Positions 1-10,835 are shown, counted from the first letter of the stretch. The stretch is 64,000 nucleotides of DNA from Vibrio sp. 99-70-13A1 (GCF_013114625.1 NZ_VTXD01000015.1:24612-88611), one strand, 5' to 3'. Notes: a model not told the origin generated them from the letters alone. Numbers and translations: made by a program.

Positions 1-1
1 T

Positions 2-196
2 TGGAACCAAGCTTTGACCAACCATTCGTGGTTAGATAAAAATGGTGACGTTCAGCAAACAACTTTTGCTGATGGTAGTACGATCACTGCTAACTTCCTG
101 TCCGTTCCATTTCAATATAACGGAACGTTAATTGATGCTTATTCAATTCTAGCCAAATTGGGTAATGGCGATATTATTAAGTGGCAAAGTCGATAA
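2..196 (+). CDS. C-terminal fragment of an unidentified protein (5' end outside window)
   Basis: The frame is open from base 2 to a TAA stop at 194-196, so this is the last 64 residues of a longer protein. A TTG at 14 could be a start, but nothing marks it as one and the frame stays open before it. The peptide has alternating polar and hydrophobic residues with the stretch TTFADGSTITANF, a style seen in C-terminal beta-sandwich domains of carbohydrate-active enzymes. That resemblance is only an impression; I cannot name the family. A tandem repeat starts six bases after the stop. Confidence 0.5.
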   Translation, partial: WNQALTNHSWLDKNGDVQQTTFADGSTITANFLSVPFQYNGTLIDAYSILAKLGNGDIIKWQSR

Positions 197-201
197 TCAT
201 T

Positions 202-256
202 GTGACTAAGTGACTAAGTGACTAAGTGACTAAGTGGCTAAGTGGCTAAGTGAGTG
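202..256. repeat. 8-bp tandem repeat (GTGACTAA), about 7 units
   Basis: Four exact copies of GTGACTAA (202-233), two of GTGGCTAA (234-249) and a partial copy follow the stop of the upstream gene. Each unit carries stop codons. It belongs to a window-wide set of short tandem repeats placed just after genes. Confidence 0.9.
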
Positions 257-429
257 AGCGTTGGTGTCATTTCCTATAGTTGAGATAATCCATTGTTCAC
301 TTATTTGCTAAAGGCTCTGGCACATCTCTGTCTAAAACAGTCCCCAGACTATAAAACTATTTCGAGCTGAATTACTCAGAGCCAATAATAGAGCACTTCC
401 ATCAATACTTATCGCTGGTGGTTAAGCTT

Positions 430-470
430 TCTAACTTCTAACTTCTAACTTCTAACTTCTAACTTCTAAT
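430..470. repeat. 7-bp tandem repeat (TCTAACT), nearly 6 units
   Basis: Five exact copies of TCTAACT and a partial sixth. The unit differs in length and sequence from the 8-bp array 170 bp upstream, so the two arose independently. Confidence 0.9.
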
Positions 471-755
471 TACATTCCAGCGTGTTCCTCTTTCCCGTAT
501 TTTAACTGCGTGAAAATAGTTTATGCTGAGGAAATAAATACGAGTAGCTGCTATGCAGGGTAGTATTCAATGTTTATAAAAGGTGGCTTAGCTGGATATG
601 TTGATTCTTTGGCGTAAGCTGTTTTTGACGGTATCATTGATTTACAAAAGAGGTACAAAATAGCTAAAGAAAAGCTCCGAGAAGCTATACAATGCTTGAG
701 CTGTGATCTCGCAGCATAGAATACTCATTCACAGAAAACCTTAAAGCAGCCACAT

Positions 756-1250
756 ATGTCTAAAGATTTCGATTTCACTACAGAATACACCCTCGACAAG
801 CCCTTTTTTGCAGAGTGCTATGATCAAACTAGCCTCCCTGCTAAATTTCCAAAAGCCTATTTAAAAGGAATACTCTTTCTTTTTTTTGGTGTGGTCTTAT
901 TAGAATTTGAGCTATTACCCAGCGCTTACGTTGGTTGGTTCTTTATTGTTTTGAGTGTTATTGAAGCGTTCAGTGTTTATTGCAAGAGAACATGGTGGAT
1001 ATGGCGACAAACGGTCAGTTCGGGCGCAGGTAGCAAGGTGGTATTTAAACTTGGGTCTAGCGGTGTGAGTTATAAAAATGGTAAGAATAATCGTAGCATC
1101 ACCTGGAATGAAATTGACCAACTTCAACAAACCGATTTAGGTTTTATTCTTCATATGGGTAAGCAGCGCCAATATGTCAGTAAGTCTTGCTTAAATGATG
1201 AAGCGATCGTGTTCATTGTAGAACAGCACGCAGCCTCGAAAACGAATTAG
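756..1250 (+). CDS. YcxB-like membrane protein
   Basis: A 164-residue protein with a soluble N-terminus, two adjacent hydrophobic segments (about residues 37-53 and 58-74) and a cytoplasmic-type C-terminal domain. That domain contains the pattern 'F..G....NGK..R.ITW.EI....' typical of YcxB-like proteins, a family of unknown function often found as small inner-membrane proteins. The ATG at 756 is preceded by a poor Shine-Dalgarno, so the start is less certain than the family. A strong terminator follows at 1337-1370. It is monocistronic and convergent with nrdHIEF. Confidence 0.7.
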   Translation: MSKDFDFTTEYTLDKPFFAECYDQTSLPAKFPKAYLKGILFLFFGVVLLEFELLPSAYVGWFFIVLSVIEAFSVYCKRTWWIWRQTVSSGAGSKVVFKLGSSGVSYKNGKNNRSITWNEIDQLQQTDLGFILHMGKQRQYVSKSCLNDEAIVFIVEQHAASKTN

Positions 1251-1336
1251 TGTTCATGTGCGAAAAGTTCATGTAATAAAACGAGAACGCTTAGGTCTTT
1301 AATTTTACCTTTGATAAGCGTTTCGGCTTTTATGGA

Positions 1337-1370
1337 ATGAGAAGCATGTTTATATGCTTCTCATTTTTTG
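1337..1370 (+). terminator. Rho-independent terminator of the YcxB-like gene
   Basis: An 11-bp perfect stem (ATGAGAAGCAT / ATGCTTCTCAT, 1337-1347 and 1354-1364) with a 6-nt loop is followed by a T tract on the plus strand. A weaker 8-bp inverted repeat (1286-1293 / 1315-1322) lies just upstream. The minus side lacks a U tract, so it mainly serves the plus-strand gene. Confidence 0.88.
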
Positions 1371-1373
1371 TTT

Positions 1374-2363
<990 letters not shown>

Positions 2364-2366
2364 TTA

Positions 2367-4499
2367 TCAAAGCGTACAAGAAACACAGCCGTCAACCTGA
2401 GTTCCATCTAATGCTTTTTGGCGCATACGAATGTAATAAAGTGTTTTGATTTTCTTTTTCCATGCATATATCTGCGCCTTGTTAATGTCACGAGTGGTGA
2501 CGTTGTCGTTAAAAAACAAGGTGAGTGACAAGCCTTGATCGACATGGCGAGTGGCTGCCGCATAGACATCGATAATGGCTTTGGGCCCTATCTCATAGGC
2601 ATCTTGATAATATTCAAGGTTATCGTTATTTAAGTAAGGCGCAGGGAAATACACTCGGCCTATCTTGCCTTCTTTACGTATTTCAACTTTCGCCGTTATA
2701 GGATGAATGGAGGCGGTGGAGTCGTTGATGTAGCTAATGGAGCCAGTAGGTGGGATGGCTTGTAAGTTACGATTGTACAGACCATGCTCCATTACTTGCG
2801 CCTTCAGACTCGCCCAATCATCTAGGTTGGGAAGAGGCAAATTCAACTGGTTCAGTAATTCTGTGACCTTTGTTGTACATGGTCGATATTCAGTTTCTAA
2901 GTAGTCGTCGAAAAAGACGCCGCTCGCATAAGTAGAGTTTTCGAAGCCGTGAAAGGTCGCTTCTTTCTGTCGAGCTAATCGATTAGACGCTGTGAGACAA
3001 TGAAATAGTACGGTTGCAAAATAAACGTTCGTGAAATCAATGGCTTCTTTACTGTCATACAGAATACCTTCTCGGGCAAGGAACCCATGAAGGTTCATCT
3101 GCCCCAGCCCTATAGCATGGCTCTCGTCGTTGCCTTTACGAATTGAGGGAACGCTGTCAATGGCACTCATCTCTGACACGGCGTTGAGTGCTCTGATTGA
3201 CACATCGATCGTTTGGGCAAGGTCGCCGCCATCAAGTGCTTTGGCTATATTGATTGAGCCCAAGTTACATGAAATATCTCGACCAAGGTGGGCGTAGCTC
3301 AGATCATCATTGAAATGCGACGCATCGTTAACTTGTAAGATCTCTGAACATAAATTGGACATGTTGATCCGACCTTCAATCGGATTGGCATTATTGACCG
3401 TATCTTCAAACATGATGTATGGGTAGCCAGACTCAAATTGAATTTCCGCAAGGGTTTGAAACAGGCTGCGCGCGCTAATCTTACTTTTACGAATTCGTGG
3501 GTCGTCGACCATTTCCGTGTATTTCTCGGTCACGCTTATTTCAGAAAAAGGTCTGCCATAAACTCTCTCTACATCATGCGGTGAAAAGAGATACATATCT
3601 TTATTTTGTTTAGCGAGCTCAAGCGTAATATCTGGGATCACAACGCCTAGGCTGAGGGTTTTTATGCGGATTTTTTCATCGGCATTTTCTCGCTTAGTAT
3701 CAAGAAATTGCATGATGTCTGGGTGGTGAACGTTGAGGTAGACGGCCCCGGCCCCTTGCCTTGCACCAAGTTGATTGGCATAGGAAAAGCTATCTTCAAG
3801 TAACTTCATGACAGGCACGACACCTGAACTTTGGTTCAATATGCCTTTGATTGGAGCGCCTTGCTCTCGAAGGTTACTGAGTAATAGTGCGACGCCTCCA
3901 CCTCGGCGAGACAGTTGTAATGAAGAATTGATCGCTCTGCCAATACTTTCCATATTGTCTTCAATACGAAGTAAGAAGCATGAAATCAGCTCACCTCTAC
4001 TTTGCTTACCTGAGTTGATAAAAGTAGGCGTTGCGGGTTGGAATCTTTGCTGAATGATTTCAAACATAAGCTGACGTGCGAAGTCTTCATCGCCCCGCGC
4101 TAATGTTAGTGCGGTCATTACCACTCGGTCTTCGAAGCGTTCTAAGTAGCGTTTTCCATCACGTGTTTTTAGTGCGTATGAAGTAAAGAATTTATAAGCA
4201 CCAAGGAAAGTGCGAAAACGAAATTTTACCTGATATGCCTGCCCCCAAATATCTTGAATGAATTCTGAGTTGTATTGCTTTATCACCTCGGGCTCGTAAT
4301 AGCCTTCGTTAATTAGGTAATCCAGTTTTTCATTTAAGTTGTGGAAGAAAACCGTATTTTGGTTGACGTGTTGAAGGAAAAATTGGCGAGCAGCCTGCTG
4401 ATCGGATTCAAATTGAATCTTACCTTGCTCATCCAGAAGGTTAAGCATGGCATTGAGCGCATGGTAATCCAGTGGCTCATGAGTGAATTGATTGTCCAT
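2367..4499 (-). CDS. nrdE: Class Ib ribonucleotide reductase alpha subunit NrdE
   Basis: A 710-residue catalytic subunit of class Ib ribonucleotide reductase. It has the usual N-terminal helical region, the ten-stranded alpha/beta barrel with the active-site cysteine stretch (NLCSEI, about residues 381-386), and the C-terminal redox tail ending CVSCTL. That tail hands electrons from NrdH to the active site. The N-terminus lacks the long ATP-cone of class Ia NrdA, as expected for NrdE. The start ATG at 4499 lies inside the end of nrdI (23-bp overlap), suggesting translational coupling. Confidence 0.96.
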   Translation of the reverse strand: MDNQFTHEPLDYHALNAMLNLLDEQGKIQFESDQQAARQFFLQHVNQNTVFFHNLNEKLDYLINEGYYEPEVIKQYNSEFIQDIWGQAYQVKFRFRTFLGAYKFFTSYALKTRDGKRYLERFEDRVVMTALTLARGDEDFARQLMFEIIQQRFQPATPTFINSGKQSRGELISCFLLRIEDNMESIGRAINSSLQLSRRGGGVALLLSNLREQGAPIKGILNQSSGVVPVMKLLEDSFSYANQLGARQGAGAVYLNVHHPDIMQFLDTKRENADEKIRIKTLSLGVVIPDITLELAKQNKDMYLFSPHDVERVYGRPFSEISVTEKYTEMVDDPRIRKSKISARSLFQTLAEIQFESGYPYIMFEDTVNNANPIEGRINMSNLCSEILQVNDASHFNDDLSYAHLGRDISCNLGSINIAKALDGGDLAQTIDVSIRALNAVSEMSAIDSVPSIRKGNDESHAIGLGQMNLHGFLAREGILYDSKEAIDFTNVYFATVLFHCLTASNRLARQKEATFHGFENSTYASGVFFDDYLETEYRPCTTKVTELLNQLNLPLPNLDDWASLKAQVMEHGLYNRNLQAIPPTGSISYINDSTASIHPITAKVEIRKEGKIGRVYFPAPYLNNDNLEYYQDAYEIGPKAIIDVYAAATRHVDQGLSLTLFFNDNVTTRDINKAQIYAWKKKIKTLYYIRMRQKALDGTQVDGCVSCTL

Positions 4500-4953
4500 T
4501 GTGTTTCCAAAACTTTGTTAGCCCTTGACGTACCGCTTGTACATCTTGAGGTGTCCCTGCAAGTTCAAATCTGTATAGAACGGGAACGTTGCATTTTTTA
4601 GCGATGACGGTGCCTGAATGAGCAAATAGTTCACCGAAATTTCGGTTCCCAGATGCTATGACCCCACGTAGTAAAGACCGAATATGTTGTTGATTAAGCG
4701 CTTGAATTACAGCCTTTGGGACGGCACCTTGACCAAAGCCATCAGCATAAGTCGGGCAGACTAAAACAAAAGGCTCGGTGATCTCCGGTTGCAGCTTGGT
4801 AATTTCAAGTTGTTGTTTGGTGATCTCAGGTTCTAGCTTGGCGATCTCAGGTAGTGAGCCACTTGTGCTATCGAGTAAGCGGATCGCGGGTAGCTTTAAC
4901 TGCTCTATAAAACGTTGTGTGTTACCTGAAGCGCTTGAGTAATAAACAAGCAT
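4477..4953 (-). CDS. nrdI: Flavodoxin-like NrdI with an internal repeat insertion
   Basis: NrdI is a small flavoprotein that supplies the oxidant needed to assemble the Mn(III)2-tyrosyl cofactor of NrdF. The N-terminal FMN phosphate loop ([12 protein letters not shown]), the central [10 protein letters not shown] and [13 protein letters not shown] stretches, and the C-terminal YRFELAGT are all present. At 158 residues it is longer than the usual 130-140. The excess is a repetitive segment (about residues 35-58, EIxKLxP-like heptads) encoded by 21-bp tandem units. It lies before the second core strand and probably forms a surface loop. The start overlaps the nrdH stop (TAATG). Confidence 0.93.
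   Translation of the reverse strand: MLVYYSSASGNTQRFIEQLKLPAIRLLDSTSGSLPEIAKLEPEITKQQLEITKLQPEITEPFVLVCPTYADGFGQGAVPKAVIQALNQQHIRSLLRGVIASGNRNFGELFAHSGTVIAKKCNVPVLYRFELAGTPQDVQAVRQGLTKFWKHNGQSIHS
4777..4851. repeat. 21-bp in-frame tandem repeat inside nrdI
   Basis: Three 21-bp units (4777-4797, 4798-4818, 4819-4839) plus a partial fourth. They keep the reading frame and encode heptads related to EITKLQP. The units have diverged from each other, so the expansion is not recent. Confidence 0.85.
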
Positions 4954-5174
4954 TAGCGTATTTGGCTGATCATATCAGGGCGAAATCCAGACCAATGTTG
5001 CAACCCTGCGACGACGACGGGCACCTGCCTATAGCCTAAGGACTGAATGGCCGTCATAGCTGAATCATCTTGTGTGAGATCCACGACTTTATGAGTAATT
5101 CCCTTTGTGCTAAGTGCTTTTACTGTCGCGGTACATTGAACACATTGAGGTTTTGAGTAAACGATTACATCCAT
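4953..5174 (-). CDS. nrdH: Glutaredoxin-like NrdH
   Basis: NrdH is a small thioredoxin-reductase-dependent redoxin that reduces NrdE. The protein begins MDVIVYSKP and carries the active site CVQC, then the C-terminal GFRPDMI typical of NrdH. I place the start at 5174 (73 residues), because AAGAAGGA lies 7 bp upstream. A longer frame to 5210 exists, but its extra residues are encoded by the Fur-like box itself. It is the first gene of the operon. Confidence 0.93.
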   Translation of the reverse strand: MDVIVYSKPQCVQCTATVKALSTKGITHKVVDLTQDDSAMTAIQSLGYRQVPVVVAGLQHWSGFRPDMISQIR

Positions 5175-5189
5175 TCCCGAATCCTTCTT

Positions 5190-5208
5190 GTTAATAATAA
5201 TCATTATC
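5190..5208 (-). promoter_or_regulatory. Fur-like box upstream of nrdHIEF
   Basis: The 19 bp at 5190-5208 match the classical Fur box (GATAATGATAATCATTATC) at 17 of 19 positions by eye. The site ends 16 bp before the nrdH ATG and would block transcription of nrdHIEF when iron is plentiful. An AT-rich palindromic stretch CTATATATAG at about 5219-5228 could be part of an NrdR box, but this is weak. Confidence 0.8.
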
Positions 5209-5304
5209 AATTAATTTCTATATATAGTATTTACTTTTTAATGCGTGTCAACATCTAGTGCTTGCTCTCTTAGTCCACATAAACTTAATGGTTGATATTT
5301 AAAT

Positions 5305-5323
5305 GGTAATCAATATCATTCTC
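5305..5323 (+). promoter_or_regulatory. Fur-like box upstream of sufABCDSE
   Basis: The 19 bp at 5305-5323 match the Fur consensus at 14 of 19 positions by eye, about 30 bp before the sufA start. Suf operons are commonly repressed by Fur, so iron-responsive control is expected. Confidence 0.6.
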
Positions 5324-5351
5324 ACATACAGGGTCGAACGAGGAATGTAGA

Positions 5352-5720
5352 ATGAGCGTCCAAAATTCAGGTTCAGCAGAAATTTCTATCCATGAAATGG
5401 AGTGGCAAGGCATACAGCTCACTGAGTCGGCGGTTGGCAGAATTACTCAGTTATCTTCAAATGGTCAGTTTTTTCACCTAAGCGTAAAACCGTCTGGGTG
5501 TACAGGATTTGCCTATAACGTGCAGTTGATAAATGAGCCCAAAGAGTCCGATGTGAAGTTTCATTCAAGAGGTGTCGATTTCTATATTGCACTAAGTGCA
5601 CTACCAATGATTGATGGAACGGAAATCGATTATGTTCGACAAGGGTTGAATAGCAATTTGGTCTACCACAACCCCAACGTTAAGAATATGTGTGGTTGTG
5701 GTGAAAGCTTCGGAGTTTAA
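5352..5720 (+). CDS. sufA: A-type Fe-S carrier SufA
   Basis: A 122-residue HesB/IscA-family protein that accepts Fe-S clusters from the SufBCD scaffold and passes them to apo-proteins. The three conserved ligand cysteines are C50 (in [10 protein letters not shown]), C114 and C116 (in CGCGESF). It heads the suf operon. Linkage to sufB, with the SufB start 2 bp after its stop, identifies it as SufA rather than IscA or ErpA. AGGA lies 8-10 bp before the ATG. Confidence 0.94.
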   Translation: MSVQNSGSAEISIHEMEWQGIQLTESAVGRITQLSSNGQFFHLSVKPSGCTGFAYNVQLINEPKESDVKFHSRGVDFYIALSALPMIDGTEIDYVRQGLNSNLVYHNPNVKNMCGCGESFGV

Positions 5721-5722
5721 AA

Positions 5723-7186
5723 ATGTGTGCGGTTGAAATGCAGCCAGAGGTCGAAGAAATACTGCAAACCAGCGGTTATAAGGAAGGTTTTTACACGGAA
5801 TTATCTTCTGATACTTTGTCGACAGGGCTTAATGAACAAGTGATCCGTGCGATTTCTGCAAAACGAGAAGAACCAAGTTGGATGCTGGACTTTCGTTTAG
5901 ATGCTTTTCGTAAGTGGCAACAAATGGAAGAGCCTCATTGGCTAAAAGCGAAATATCCTGATCTCGATTATCAAAGCTACAGCTACTATTCAGCGCCATC
6001 ATGTTCTAAATGTGATAGCGAAACCGCTAAAGATGGTTCAAATGAGTACTTAACCTCTGAAGTTGAAGATGCATTTGAACAGTTAGGTGTACCAGTTCGG
6101 GAAGGCTCTGAAGTGGCTGTGGATGCGATTTTTGATTCTGTGTCTGTAACGACGACGTATCAAGAAGAATTAAAAAAGCAGGGCATTATATTTTGTTCAT
6201 TCAGCGAAGCTATTCATGCCTATCCTGAACTGGTTCGACAATATTTAGGTTCAGTTGTCCCTGCTGATGACAATTTCTTTGCCGCGTTAAATGCCGCCGT
6301 TGCTTCTGATGGAACCTTTGTCTACATACCTAAGGGTGTTAGGTGTCCAAGGGAGTTATCCACTTATTTCCGTATTAACCAAGCGAAGACGGGTCAGTTT
6401 GAGAGAACCATTCTGGTAGCAGATGAAGACTCATATGTCAGTTATATCGAAGGCTGTTCAGCCCCAATGCGTGATACCTACCAACTTCATGCTGCTGTTG
6501 TTGAAGTGATAATCCACAAGCGTGCGGAAGTGAAATATTCAACGGTGCAAAATTGGTTCTCTGGTGATGAAGAGAGCGAAGGTGGGATCCTTAATTTCGT
6601 AACTAAGCGTGCTGTATGTGAAGGTGAGTACAGCAAAATGTCTTGGACGCAGTCGGAAACCGGCTCTGCGATTACATGGAAATACCCTAGCGTTATCTTA
6701 AAAGGCGATCATTCGGTCGGTGAGTTTTTCTCGGTTGCATTAACCAATGGTATTCAACAAGCCGATACTGGCACCAAAATGATCCATATTGGTAAAAATA
6801 CGCGTTCGACCATTATCTCTAAAGGCATTTCCGCTGGGAAAAGTGAGAACAGTTACCGTGGGCTAGTAAAAGTATTACCAACAGCCGAGGGGGCTCGTAA
6901 TTTTACGCAGTGTGATTCCATGCTTATTGGCACCCAGTGTGGTGCTCATACCTTTCCTTATGTAGAAGTCAAAAACCCAACAGCCCAAGTTGAACATGAA
7001 GCGACCACCTCAAGAATTGGGGAGGATCAGCTGTTTTATTGTGTTCAAAGGGGAATCAGTGAAGATGATGCTATCTCAATGATTGTTAATGGTTTTTGTA
7101 AAGACGTTTTTTCAGAATTACCGCTTGAATTTGCAGTTGAAGCTCAGAAGTTGCTCTCAATTAGCCTTGAACATAGCGTGGGGTAA
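5723..7186 (+). CDS. sufB: Fe-S scaffold subunit SufB
   Basis: A 487-residue core scaffold of the SufBC2D complex, on which sulfur from SufS/SufE and iron are assembled. The beta-helix core (about residues 150-450), the family stretch [14 protein letters not shown], the conserved SYIEGCSAP and the C-terminal region ([17 protein letters not shown]) are present. Length is normal. GGAG 7 bp before the ATG and tight spacing to both neighbours indicate one transcript. Confidence 0.96.
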   Translation: MCAVEMQPEVEEILQTSGYKEGFYTELSSDTLSTGLNEQVIRAISAKREEPSWMLDFRLDAFRKWQQMEEPHWLKAKYPDLDYQSYSYYSAPSCSKCDSETAKDGSNEYLTSEVEDAFEQLGVPVREGSEVAVDAIFDSVSVTTTYQEELKKQGIIFCSFSEAIHAYPELVRQYLGSVVPADDNFFAALNAAVASDGTFVYIPKGVRCPRELSTYFRINQAKTGQFERTILVADEDSYVSYIEGCSAPMRDTYQLHAAVVEVIIHKRAEVKYSTVQNWFSGDEESEGGILNFVTKRAVCEGEYSKMSWTQSETGSAITWKYPSVILKGDHSVGEFFSVALTNGIQQADTGTKMIHIGKNTRSTIISKGISAGKSENSYRGLVKVLPTAEGARNFTQCDSMLIGTQCGAHTFPYVEVKNPTAQVEHEATTSRIGEDQLFYCVQRGISEDDAISMIVNGFCKDVFSELPLEFAVEAQKLLSISLEHSVG

Positions 7187-7190
7187 ACAA

Positions 7191-7937
7191 ATGCTACAAA
7201 TCAAAGATCTACATGTCAGCGTTGAAGAAAAGCTGATCCTTCAAGGGATTAACCTCGAGGTCAAACCTGGAGAAGTACACGCCATTATGGGACCAAACGG
7301 GTCTGGTAAGAGTACGTTGTCATCAACATTAGCAGGCAAAGATGAATATCAGGTTGAGCAAGGCTCGATTGTTTTTAAAGACAAAAACTTAATCGACTTA
7401 GACCCCGAAGAACGCGCAGGTGAAGGGGTTTTTCTTGCCTTTCAATATCCAGTGGAGATCCCTGGGGTAAGCAATAAGTTGTTTTTAAAGACCGCTTTAA
7501 ATGGCATTCGAGAATATCGTGGGCAAGAAGATATCGATCGGTTCGACTTTGAAGATTTGCTGGAAGAGAAAGCGCAGTTACTGAAAATGCCAGCCGACTT
7601 ATTACATCGCTCTGTTAATGAGGGTTTCTCTGGTGGTGAGAAGAAACGCAATGACATACTTCAAATGGCGGTCTTATCACCTGACTTGTGTATTTTAGAT
7701 GAAACAGATTCAGGCTTAGACATTGATGCACTTAAAGCTGTGTCTGCTGGGGTTAACGCGCTAAGGAATGACCAGCGTTCATTCATTGTAGTGACGCACT
7801 ATCAACGCATTTTAGATTACATCCAACCTGATTATGTTCATGTGCTTTATAACGGGAAGATCGTGAAATCGGGTGACCATACTTTAGCGAAAGAATTGGA
7901 GGACAAAGGCTATGGTTGGATCACCGGTGAAGAATAA
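7191..7937 (+). CDS. sufC: SufC, ATPase of the Suf scaffold
   Basis: A 248-residue cytosolic ABC-type ATPase that drives conformational change in SufB/SufD. Walker A GPNGSGKST is at residues 34-42, the signature is FSGGEKKR, and Walker B is CILDETDSGLD, the variant typical of SufC. I use the ATG at 7191, 4 bp after the sufB stop. A longer frame reading back into sufB would add residues with no homology. The 3' end overlaps sufD by 26 bp. Confidence 0.96.
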   Translation: MLQIKDLHVSVEEKLILQGINLEVKPGEVHAIMGPNGSGKSTLSSTLAGKDEYQVEQGSIVFKDKNLIDLDPEERAGEGVFLAFQYPVEIPGVSNKLFLKTALNGIREYRGQEDIDRFDFEDLLEEKAQLLKMPADLLHRSVNEGFSGGEKKRNDILQMAVLSPDLCILDETDSGLDIDALKAVSAGVNALRNDQRSFIVVTHYQRILDYIQPDYVHVLYNGKIVKSGDHTLAKELEDKGYGWITGEE

Positions 7938-9189
7938 CCAAGAGACTGGTGCCATAGATAACTTTTCGGAGATGGTTCAGCCTGAATCTTGGCAGCGAAG
8001 TCAGTGGAAAAAAGCTCTAAGCTTAGGCTTTCCTCAAAACAAAGATGAAAATTGGAAATATACCTCTTTGTCTTCGTTTAATGCCCTAGAAATCCAAAAA
8101 GCGGCTCATCAATCAATAGAGAATATTGATTTTGAAGGGCTTTGCTTAAACATTGACTGCTATCGAATTGTATTTTTGGACGGCAGGTTATTAGTTCGTT
8201 GTTCCGATTGGATCCCGAAGGTGACGGTCACGCCGCTGCAAAATCTGACAGGCGTTGAAGCTTACGAACTGTCTAAATCGGTTCGCCCAGATGCATTTAC
8301 TTATCTAACGGATGCTATCGCAACAGCGGGAGTATTAATCGAGATTGAATCACGTTGTGTTGTAGAAAAACCTATTTACCTCTTTCATATCAGCAGTGGA
8401 AATACAGGTGATTCATGCAGTTACCGTCATCATTTGGAGTTGGGTTATTTATCTGAATGTGAAGTCATCGAGCATCACGTTTCATTAGCTCAAGGTGGTG
8501 GGGTAACTTTCTCTCGAATGACGAGCTATGTCGGTGAAGGTGGGCATATGCGTCACGCTAAGTTGATTGAGGAATCGACCCAACAGCATCACTTTGGTCA
8601 CAATGATATTACGTTACAGCGCAATGCAAGTGCGTATTCTCATTGCTTTATGTTATCGGCTTCATTATGTCGTCACCAAACAAGTTGCGATTTGCAAGGT
8701 GAGAATGGCTTTGTAGAAATGAACAGTTTGTCTATGCCTCAAGATCAACAAACGTTTGATAGTCGGACGTACTTGAAACACTTCGCGCCACATTGCCAAA
8801 GTGAACAATTGCATAAAACGATCGCCCGAGATGAATCGAATGGTGTGTTTGATGGAATGATATATGTCACACCTGATGCGCTGAAAACAGATGGTCAAAT
8901 GGATAGCCACAATTTGCTTCTAAGCAGTGATGCGCAAGTGAATTGTAAGCCCCAATTAGAAATATATGCGGATGACGTGAAGTGTAGTCATGGTGCAACA
9001 ACGGGTCAGCTAGACCCAAAACAGATTGATTACATGCGCGCTCGCGGGATCAGAAAATCTAAGGCTAGACAAATGTTAGTTCTTGCTTTTGCCTCTCAAG
9101 TGGCGCTTAAAATTCGTCATCCAGGAGTTAAAGACTTTGTACTGGATAAGTTAGAAAATTCATTCGCCCAAGGAGAACATAATGAGTGA
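7912..9189 (+). CDS. sufD: SufD, scaffold partner of SufB and SufC
   Basis: A 425-residue paralogue of SufB needed for iron acquisition on the SufBC2D scaffold. It shows the N-terminal W(K)YTSL motif (ENWKYTSLSSF), the central beta-helix and the conserved C-terminal CSHGATTGQLD followed by YMRARGI. The start inside sufC is supported by GGAGG at 7898-7902, 9 bp upstream. It overlaps sufS by 8 bp. Confidence 0.95.
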   Translation: MVGSPVKNNQETGAIDNFSEMVQPESWQRSQWKKALSLGFPQNKDENWKYTSLSSFNALEIQKAAHQSIENIDFEGLCLNIDCYRIVFLDGRLLVRCSDWIPKVTVTPLQNLTGVEAYELSKSVRPDAFTYLTDAIATAGVLIEIESRCVVEKPIYLFHISSGNTGDSCSYRHHLELGYLSECEVIEHHVSLAQGGGVTFSRMTSYVGEGGHMRHAKLIEESTQQHHFGHNDITLQRNASAYSHCFMLSASLCRHQTSCDLQGENGFVEMNSLSMPQDQQTFDSRTYLKHFAPHCQSEQLHKTIARDESNGVFDGMIYVTPDALKTDGQMDSHNLLLSSDAQVNCKPQLEIYADDVKCSHGATTGQLDPKQIDYMRARGIRKSKARQMLVLAFASQVALKIRHPGVKDFVLDKLENSFAQGEHNE

Positions 9190-10414
9190 ACAATCTGTCA
9201 TTGAAAGCCCTTGGTTTGATGATTTTCCAGCGCTAAAAACGAAAGTCTATGAAAAGCCTCTACGTTATCTTGACACTGCAGCGACGGCTCAAACGCCAAG
9301 TTGCGTCATAGATCGAATGACATGTTTTTATCAGCAGGATTACGCTAGTGTTCACCGAGGGACGCATTACCTTAGTGGTAAAGCAACAGAGGATATGGAA
9401 CTCGTTCGACACCAAGTTTCAGAGTTTATTCAAGCCGAATCTTCGAAAAATATTATATTTACGAAAGGGACAACTGAGGCAATTAACCTCGTCGCGAACA
9501 GCTACTTAAGACCTTTGTTGTCACGTGGTGATGAGATTATTGTTACTGAAATGGAGCATCACGCTAACTTAGTTCCATGGCAGATACTGTCTGAACTTTG
9601 TGGTGCGGTTATTAAAGTTTGGTCAATGAATGAAAGCGGCGAGCTCGATATTGCTGATTTAAAGAAACGGATTACTTCTAGAACACGGTTGGTTGCCGTA
9701 ACGCATGTATCGAATGTGTTAGGAGCGGTGAATCCGATAAAAGACATTGTTTCTATTGCACATAAAAAAAATATTCCAGTACTCGTTGATGGCGCACAAG
9801 CAGTGATGCATCAGCAGGTTAATGTCGCGAAGCTAGACTGTGATTTTTATGTTTTTTCTGCGCATAAATTATATGGCCCGACAGGTACAGGCGTGCTTTA
9901 CGCCAAATCACAGCATTTAGATAATATGGTCCCATGGGAAGGTGGGGGAGCCATGATAGATCAAGTCACACTACCGATGGGCACCTCTTTCGGGCAGGCG
10001 CCATGGCGATTTGAAGCAGGAACGCCAAATATTGCGGGTATTTTAGGGTTAGGGGCTGCAATCAATTATATCAATATTGCTGACATCAGGCGTATTTCTA
10101 CTTATGAGAACCAATTGATGGGTTACATGGTGGAAAGCCTGAAAACAGTGAAAGGGATAGAGTTGTATGGTGACGACAGTAATCGTACTGGTGTGGTGTC
10201 TTTTAACATGAAGGGGCAGCATTCATTTGATGTTGGGACATTTCTAGATAGATATGGAATTGCGATTCGCACTGGTCACCATTGTGCAATGCCATTGATA
10301 AAAAGACTCGGGCAAAATTCAGTGTGCCGTGCTTCTGTTGGTATGTATACGCAGTCGTCAGATATTGATGCGCTTGTATTGGGATTGAACAGAATTAACC
10401 AATTGTTGAGATGA
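9182..10414 (+). CDS. sufS: Cysteine desulfurase SufS
   Basis: A 410-residue PLP enzyme that removes sulfur from L-cysteine and holds it as a persulfide for SufE. The PLP lysine is K229 (SAHKLYGPTG), with H126 in EMEHHAN and D203 in VDGAQAV. The acceptor cysteine is C368 in RTGHHCAMP, which marks the group II (SufS/CsdA) type. Coupling to sufD (8-bp overlap) and sufE supports SufS over CsdA. Confidence 0.96.
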   Translation: MSEQSVIESPWFDDFPALKTKVYEKPLRYLDTAATAQTPSCVIDRMTCFYQQDYASVHRGTHYLSGKATEDMELVRHQVSEFIQAESSKNIIFTKGTTEAINLVANSYLRPLLSRGDEIIVTEMEHHANLVPWQILSELCGAVIKVWSMNESGELDIADLKKRITSRTRLVAVTHVSNVLGAVNPIKDIVSIAHKKNIPVLVDGAQAVMHQQVNVAKLDCDFYVFSAHKLYGPTGTGVLYAKSQHLDNMVPWEGGGAMIDQVTLPMGTSFGQAPWRFEAGTPNIAGILGLGAAINYINIADIRRISTYENQLMGYMVESLKTVKGIELYGDDSNRTGVVSFNMKGQHSFDVGTFLDRYGIAIRTGHHCAMPLIKRLGQNSVCRASVGMYTQSSDIDALVLGLNRINQLLR

Positions 10415-10418
10415 GCAG

Positions 10419-10835
10419 ATGACACCGAACAAAATTTCTCGCAATTTTTCGCGTTGCAGTGACTGGGAAGAACGGTATTTATATCTTATTGAATTGGGAG
10501 AAAAACTCCCTAATTACCCAAATTCGAAAGTGAATGATGATTATTTGATAGCAGGTTGCCAGAGTCGGGTATGGCTGGGATTTGACTATGATAATGTATC
10601 TCAAACTTTCATGTTTTCGGCATTGAGTGATGCCGCAATTGTGAAAGGTTTACTGGCTTTGTTGAGAATAGCGTATCACGGAAAAACGGTAGAACAGGTA
10701 TTGAATTATGACATTCGAGCGTGGTTTCAATCTCTTGATTTAGAATCACACTTAACGCCAGGTAGAACGCAAGGGCTGGATGCGATCATTGAAAAAATTC
10801 AAGAAACAGCTCGTTGTACACTGGAAGTGTATTGA
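10419..10835 (+). CDS. sufE: Sulfur acceptor SufE
   Basis: A 138-residue cytosolic protein that takes persulfide from SufS and stimulates it. The active cysteine is C47 in LIAGCQSRVW, the family hallmark. It is the last suf gene, 4 bp after sufS. No typical terminator follows; a 6-bp hairpin near 10871-10886 lacks a T tract. Confidence 0.95.
   Translation: MTPNKISRNFSRCSDWEERYLYLIELGEKLPNYPNSKVNDDYLIAGCQSRVWLGFDYDNVSQTFMFSALSDAAIVKGLLALLRIAYHGKTVEQVLNYDIRAWFQSLDLESHLTPGRTQGLDAIIEKIQETARCTLEVY

Larger units (their letters stand above)
197..755. other. Intergenic region, repeats only
   Basis: This 559-bp gap holds two short tandem repeats (202-256 and 430-470). I find no convincing gene, RNA or terminator hairpin in the remainder. 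The last 100 bases presumably carry the promoter of the YcxB-like gene at 756, but no clear -35/-10 pair stands out. Confidence 0.6.

Noticed and set aside
202..470. CRISPR array
   Set aside because: The repeats are directly adjacent 7-8 bp units without spacers, and there are no cas genes.
5175..5210. N-terminal extension of NrdH
   Set aside because: The extra codons overlap the Fur-like box and give an unlikely Ile-rich peptide. The shorter start has a good ribosome site.
7083..7190. Extended SufC start inside sufB
   Set aside because: The added residues are sufB sequence in another frame; the ATG at 7191 begins the conserved ATPase.
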